Shown here: in pieces, positions 22,981-25,303 of the stretch
How positions within the stretch are numbered: position 1 is the stretch's first letter
Layout of the letters: every line of letters starts with the position of its first letter
Source: JAKFWI01 sp050246435
GTDB taxonomy: Bacteria; Pseudomonadota; Alphaproteobacteria; Caulobacterales; Aquidulcibacteraceae
Direction: 5' to 3'
NCBI GenBank assembly: GCA_050246435.1
Contig: JBFWWB010000027.1
Coordinates: 1-25,303 of the forward strand
Length of the DNA stretch: 25,303 nt
Position numbers and translations under genes: made by a program
The notes under the pieces: model-generated
Database searches by the model: none
Told to the model about the DNA's origin: nothing
Seen by the model: the letters and a program-made list of their open reading frames with translations, nothing else

Positions 22981-24095
22981 ACGCGCAGCGGCATCAGCAC
23001 GTAAAGCGCGTGTTCATCCGCGCCGTCGCGCACCAGGGTGGGTGAGCCGCTGTCGGCGAATTCGAACTGGGCTTCCTCGCCCGCAATCTGGCCCGCCACG
23101 TCGAGCAGGTATTTCGCGTTGAAACCGATTTCGAGCGGATCGGAGCCATATTCCGCAACGATATCCTCTGTCGCCAACCCCGCATCGGGATTGTTAACGG
23201 TGAGCGTAAGCTTGTCGCCTTCCAGCGCCAGCTTCACCGAACGCGAGCGTTCGGCCGAGACCGTCGCCACGCGGTCCACCGCAGCGGCAAATTCCTTGTT
23301 GCCGACTTTCAGGATGCGGTTGTTCGCTTTCGGAATGATGCGCGCATACTCCGGGAATGAGCCGTCAATCAGCTTTGAGGTCAGCACCGCGTCGCCCAGC
23401 GAGAAGCGGATCTTCTGATCCGAAACGGCGACCTCCACGCTGTCGGACGCATCGTCGAGCAGACGGCGCAATTCCTGGATCGTCTTCCGCGGCACGATCA
23501 CGCCCGGCATGCCCTGCGCGCCTTCCGGCGCTGGCGCCTCGGCGAGCGCCAGGCGATAACCGTCCGTCGCCACGCCGCGTAGCATCGCGCCATCGCCATT
23601 GGCGATCGTGTGCAGATAGATGCCGTTCAGATAATAGCGCGTCTCTTCCGTAGAGATGGCGAAGCGCGTCTTGTCGATCAGGCGCGAAAGCTCGCCCGGG
23701 TGCGTCTCGAAGCGCGTAGCCAGCGCATCGACCGGCATTAACGGAAAATCCGCCGGCGGCAGCACCGGCACCTGCAGGCGTGACTTACCGGCCCACACGA
23801 GCAGGCGCGGATCGTCCCCCGCCAACTCCAGCTTCACGAGGGCGCCGTCCGGCAGGCGGCGAACGAATTCGTAGAGCGTATGCGCCGGGGCGGAGGTGGC
23901 GCCCGGGCGCTCCACCACCGCCGGCGCGGTTTCGGCGATTTCGATATCGAGATCGGTGGCTGTCAGGCGGACGCCCTCGGGCTCGGCCGTGATGAGCACG
24001 TTGGAAAGGATGGGGATCGTGTTGCGCCGCTCGACCACGCTTTGCACGTGGTTCAACGCTTTGAGCAGCACCGCGCGCTCGATCGACAGCCGCAT
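22977..24095 (-). CDS. dnaN: DNA polymerase III beta subunit (sliding clamp)
   Basis: The product has 372 residues, the usual clamp length. It opens MRLSIERAVLLKALNHVQSVVERRNTIPILSNVLI and ends in LYVLMPLRV, both typical; the three repeated clamp domains are recognisable by length and by the NGIYLH and DGYRLA segments. It encircles DNA and tethers polymerase III. A longer frame to 24167 is open, but the ATG at 24095 fits the family and has an AGGA site about 9 bases upstream. It overlaps recF by 4 bases. Confidence 0.97.
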   Translation of the reverse strand: MRLSIERAVLLKALNHVQSVVERRNTIPILSNVLITAEPEGVRLTATDLDIEIAETAPAVVERPGATSAPAHTLYEFVRRLPDGALVKLELAGDDPRLLVWAGKSRLQVPVLPPADFPLMPVDALATRFETHPGELSRLIDKTRFAISTEETRYYLNGIYLHTIANGDGAMLRGVATDGYRLALAEAPAPEGAQGMPGVIVPRKTIQELRRLLDDASDSVEVAVSDQKIRFSLGDAVLTSKLIDGSFPEYARIIPKANNRILKVGNKEFAAAVDRVATVSAERSRSVKLALEGDKLTLTVNNPDAGLATEDIVAEYGSDPLEIGFNAKYLLDVAGQIAGEEAQFEFADSGSPTLVRDGADEHALYVLMPLRV

Positions 24096-24215
24096 GCGTT
24101 CAATCCTGGCTGTTCCGCCGGCCCATCCGGACGGCCCCGCGAAGCAGCAGCCTTGCGGGGGCGGCAAGTTAGCAGAACCCGCCGCCCGCCCAAGCCCTGA
24201 TTGCTAAGCCCCTGT
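24096..24215 (-). promoter_or_regulatory. dnaA-dnaN intergenic region
   Basis: The 120 bases contain a hairpin (CCCCGC 24135-24140 with GCGGGG 24155-24160) in the probable dnaN leader and two similar CAGGG(G)CTT stretches near 24192-24214. I see no DnaA box and no AT-rich unwinding element, so this gap does not look like an origin. A dnaN promoter may lie here or transcription may read through from dnaA. Confidence 0.4.
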
Positions 24216-25303
24216 TTAAGCCTGCTCGCCGCCGCGCAGGTTGCGCTCGATCTCGACGATCTCGCGGTTCAGCGCTTCATCCTTGACCAGCAGCTCGGTG
24301 ATCCGTTCCGCCCCGTACAGGATCGTCGTGTGGTGCTTGCCCCCAAGGCGGTTGGCCAAATCGGGGAAGCTGCGGCGGGTATATTTGCGGCACAGATACA
24401 TGACGATCTGGCGGGGCCTCGCGATGGCCCGCTTATGCGTCTTGGCGAGCAATTGCTCCTTGGTAAGCCCGTAGAATTTCGCCGTGTGGGCGATGATCAG
24501 GTCCACCGTGGGGCGGCGCTCGGGCTCGGAGAAGCGGCCCTGGAGCACGCGCTCGACGTTCTCCATCGTCACCTCTTGGCCGGCGAGGCCAAGCTCGAGC
24601 ACGAGCTGGCGCACGGCGGCGTCCAGCAGGCGGCCAGGGCCGCGCAGCTTGGAGGCCAGCACGTCGAGCACCGCACTCGGCACCTCAAAGCCCGGCGCAC
24701 TGGCGGCGTACAGCTTCACTTTCGCTTCCAGAATTTTCCGCCGTAGCTCGAAATCTGGCAGATCGATGCTGATGACGGTGGCGCTCTTCAACTGATTGCG
24801 CAGCCGCAAATCGAACCCGTCGAGCCCTTCCGGGCCTTGATCGGCCGCCAGCACCACCTGCCCGCCATTGGCGATCACCGCCGTCAGCGCATCGACCAAT
24901 TCGGCTTCCGTGGCCGGCTTCGAGGCAAGGAATTGCACGTCGTCGATCAGCAGCAGGCGGTTATCCCGCACGAAAGCGCGGAATGCGTCGCCGTCGCCTT
25001 TCTTGCGCAGCACCGCCTGAAATTGCTCCACGAACATGGTTGAGCCCATGTAGCGGACGCGCGCCGGTTCGCGCTTTTGCGCCTCATGGGCGATGGCGGC
25101 GAGCAGATGGGACTTGCCGGTCCCGTGCGCGCCGGTCAGCAGCACGAGGGAGAACACGTCCCGTCCCGCCCCTTCCGCGATGGCGCGGGCGGCGTTCACG
25201 GCGGCGCGGTTGGCTTCGCCGACGCAATAGCTTTCGAACGTTTGATTGAGCGGCGCTTGCGGCGCAGCGGCGCCTTGCGGCGTCGGACGCGCGCCCGACG
25301 GGC
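24216..25303 (-). CDS. dnaA: Chromosomal replication initiator DnaA (partial, N-terminus beyond the window)
   Basis: The frame is open from the TAA at 24216-24218 to the right edge, so domain I and most of the linker are missing. The GTG at 25199 is not the start, because LNQTFESYCVGEANRAAVNA, the usual opening of domain III, continues upstream. Walker A is TGAHGTGKSHLL (Lys codon 25113-25115), Walker B LLLIDDVQFL. Domain IV has RPRQIVMYL and SFPDLANRLGGKHHTTIL, clearly DnaA. Departures: box VII reads RLRNQLK where SRF-type arginine finger is usual (Gln codon 24792-24794), and GGRDHTT is GGKHHTT. It starts the dnaA-dnaN-recF block. Confidence 0.94.
   Translation of the reverse strand, partial: PSGARPTPQGAAAPQAPLNQTFESYCVGEANRAAVNAARAIAEGAGRDVFSLVLLTGAHGTGKSHLLAAIAHEAQKREPARVRYMGSTMFVEQFQAVLRKKGDGDAFRAFVRDNRLLLIDDVQFLASKPATEAELVDALTAVIANGGQVVLAADQGPEGLDGFDLRLRNQLKSATVISIDLPDFELRRKILEAKVKLYAASAPGFEVPSAVLDVLASKLRGPGRLLDAAVRQLVLELGLAGQEVTMENVERVLQGRFSEPERRPTVDLIIAHTAKFYGLTKEQLLAKTHKRAIARPRQIVMYLCRKYTRRSFPDLANRLGGKHHTTILYGAERITELLVKDEALNREIVEIERNLRGGEQA

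Noticed and set aside
24096..24215. Chromosome origin in the dnaA-dnaN gap
   Set aside because: No DnaA box and no AT-rich stretch; the gap is GC-rich and short. An origin could lie beyond the right edge.
1..25303. tRNA, rRNA, CRISPR arrays, insertion sequences, prophage
   Set aside because: Read by eye for cloverleaf T-arm motifs, regular repeat arrays, transposase motifs and integrase motifs; none found.

Overview
This is a high-GC alphaproteobacterial chromosome segment, most likely from the Caulobacterales (Hyphomonadaceae-like). The lineage call is an inference. It rests on the replication block dnaA-dnaN-recF-(rtcB)-gyrB, the RegB/RegA/SenC redox cluster, the alphaproteobacterial families DUF2794 and MmcB, an intracellular PHB depolymerase and strong GC bias. 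I see no phage, transposon, CRISPR array, rRNA or tRNA gene. Apart from the two genes cut by the window edges, the genes look intact.

Layout. (1) Positions 1-4238, minus strand: a tightly coupled four-gene operon for a GldA/GldF/GldG-type ABC system plus a DUF4340 protein, the last one cut by the left edge. (2) 4239-4583: a gene-free stretch with a perfect 13-bp inverted repeat around a G-rich core. (3) 4584-5737: a DUF2794 gene (+) facing a Bax inhibitor-1 family membrane protein (-), with a terminator between them. (4) 5953-9165: a class A penicillin-binding protein with a very long acidic N-terminal tail. (5) 9201-11365, minus: a YgjP-type metallopeptidase and phaZ. (6) 11483-14212: senC (-) divergent from regB-regA (+), a redox-sensing two-component cluster. 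(7) 14216-16844: mmcB, a small zincin, a secreted hypothetical protein, a Cys-rich lipoprotein and thpR. (8) 17349-17767: a cold-shock protein with its terminator and a possible 23-residue membrane peptide. (9) 17772-25303, minus: dnaA (cut by the right edge), dnaN, recF, rtcB and gyrB.

How the genes relate. The right third is the replication-initiation block: initiator, sliding clamp, gap-repair protein and gyrase subunit B, transcribed in one direction. An RNA ligase gene, rtcB, with its own leader and terminator-like hairpin, sits between recF and gyrB. The regB/regA/senC group couples respiratory redox state to transcription and cytochrome oxidase assembly. PBP1, Bax1 and the lipoproteins belong to the envelope, and PhaZ mobilises carbon stores.

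Most unusual observations: a DnaA whose box VII arginine finger reads as Gln and whose DNA-recognition Asp reads as His; an attenuator-like three-segment leader with a short Trp/Arg-rich reading frame before rtcB; the inverted-repeat element at 4377-4460; the roughly 350-residue acidic tail of the PBP; and several clean palindromes in promoter regions. None of these amounts to a demonstrated new system. They are candidates read by eye.
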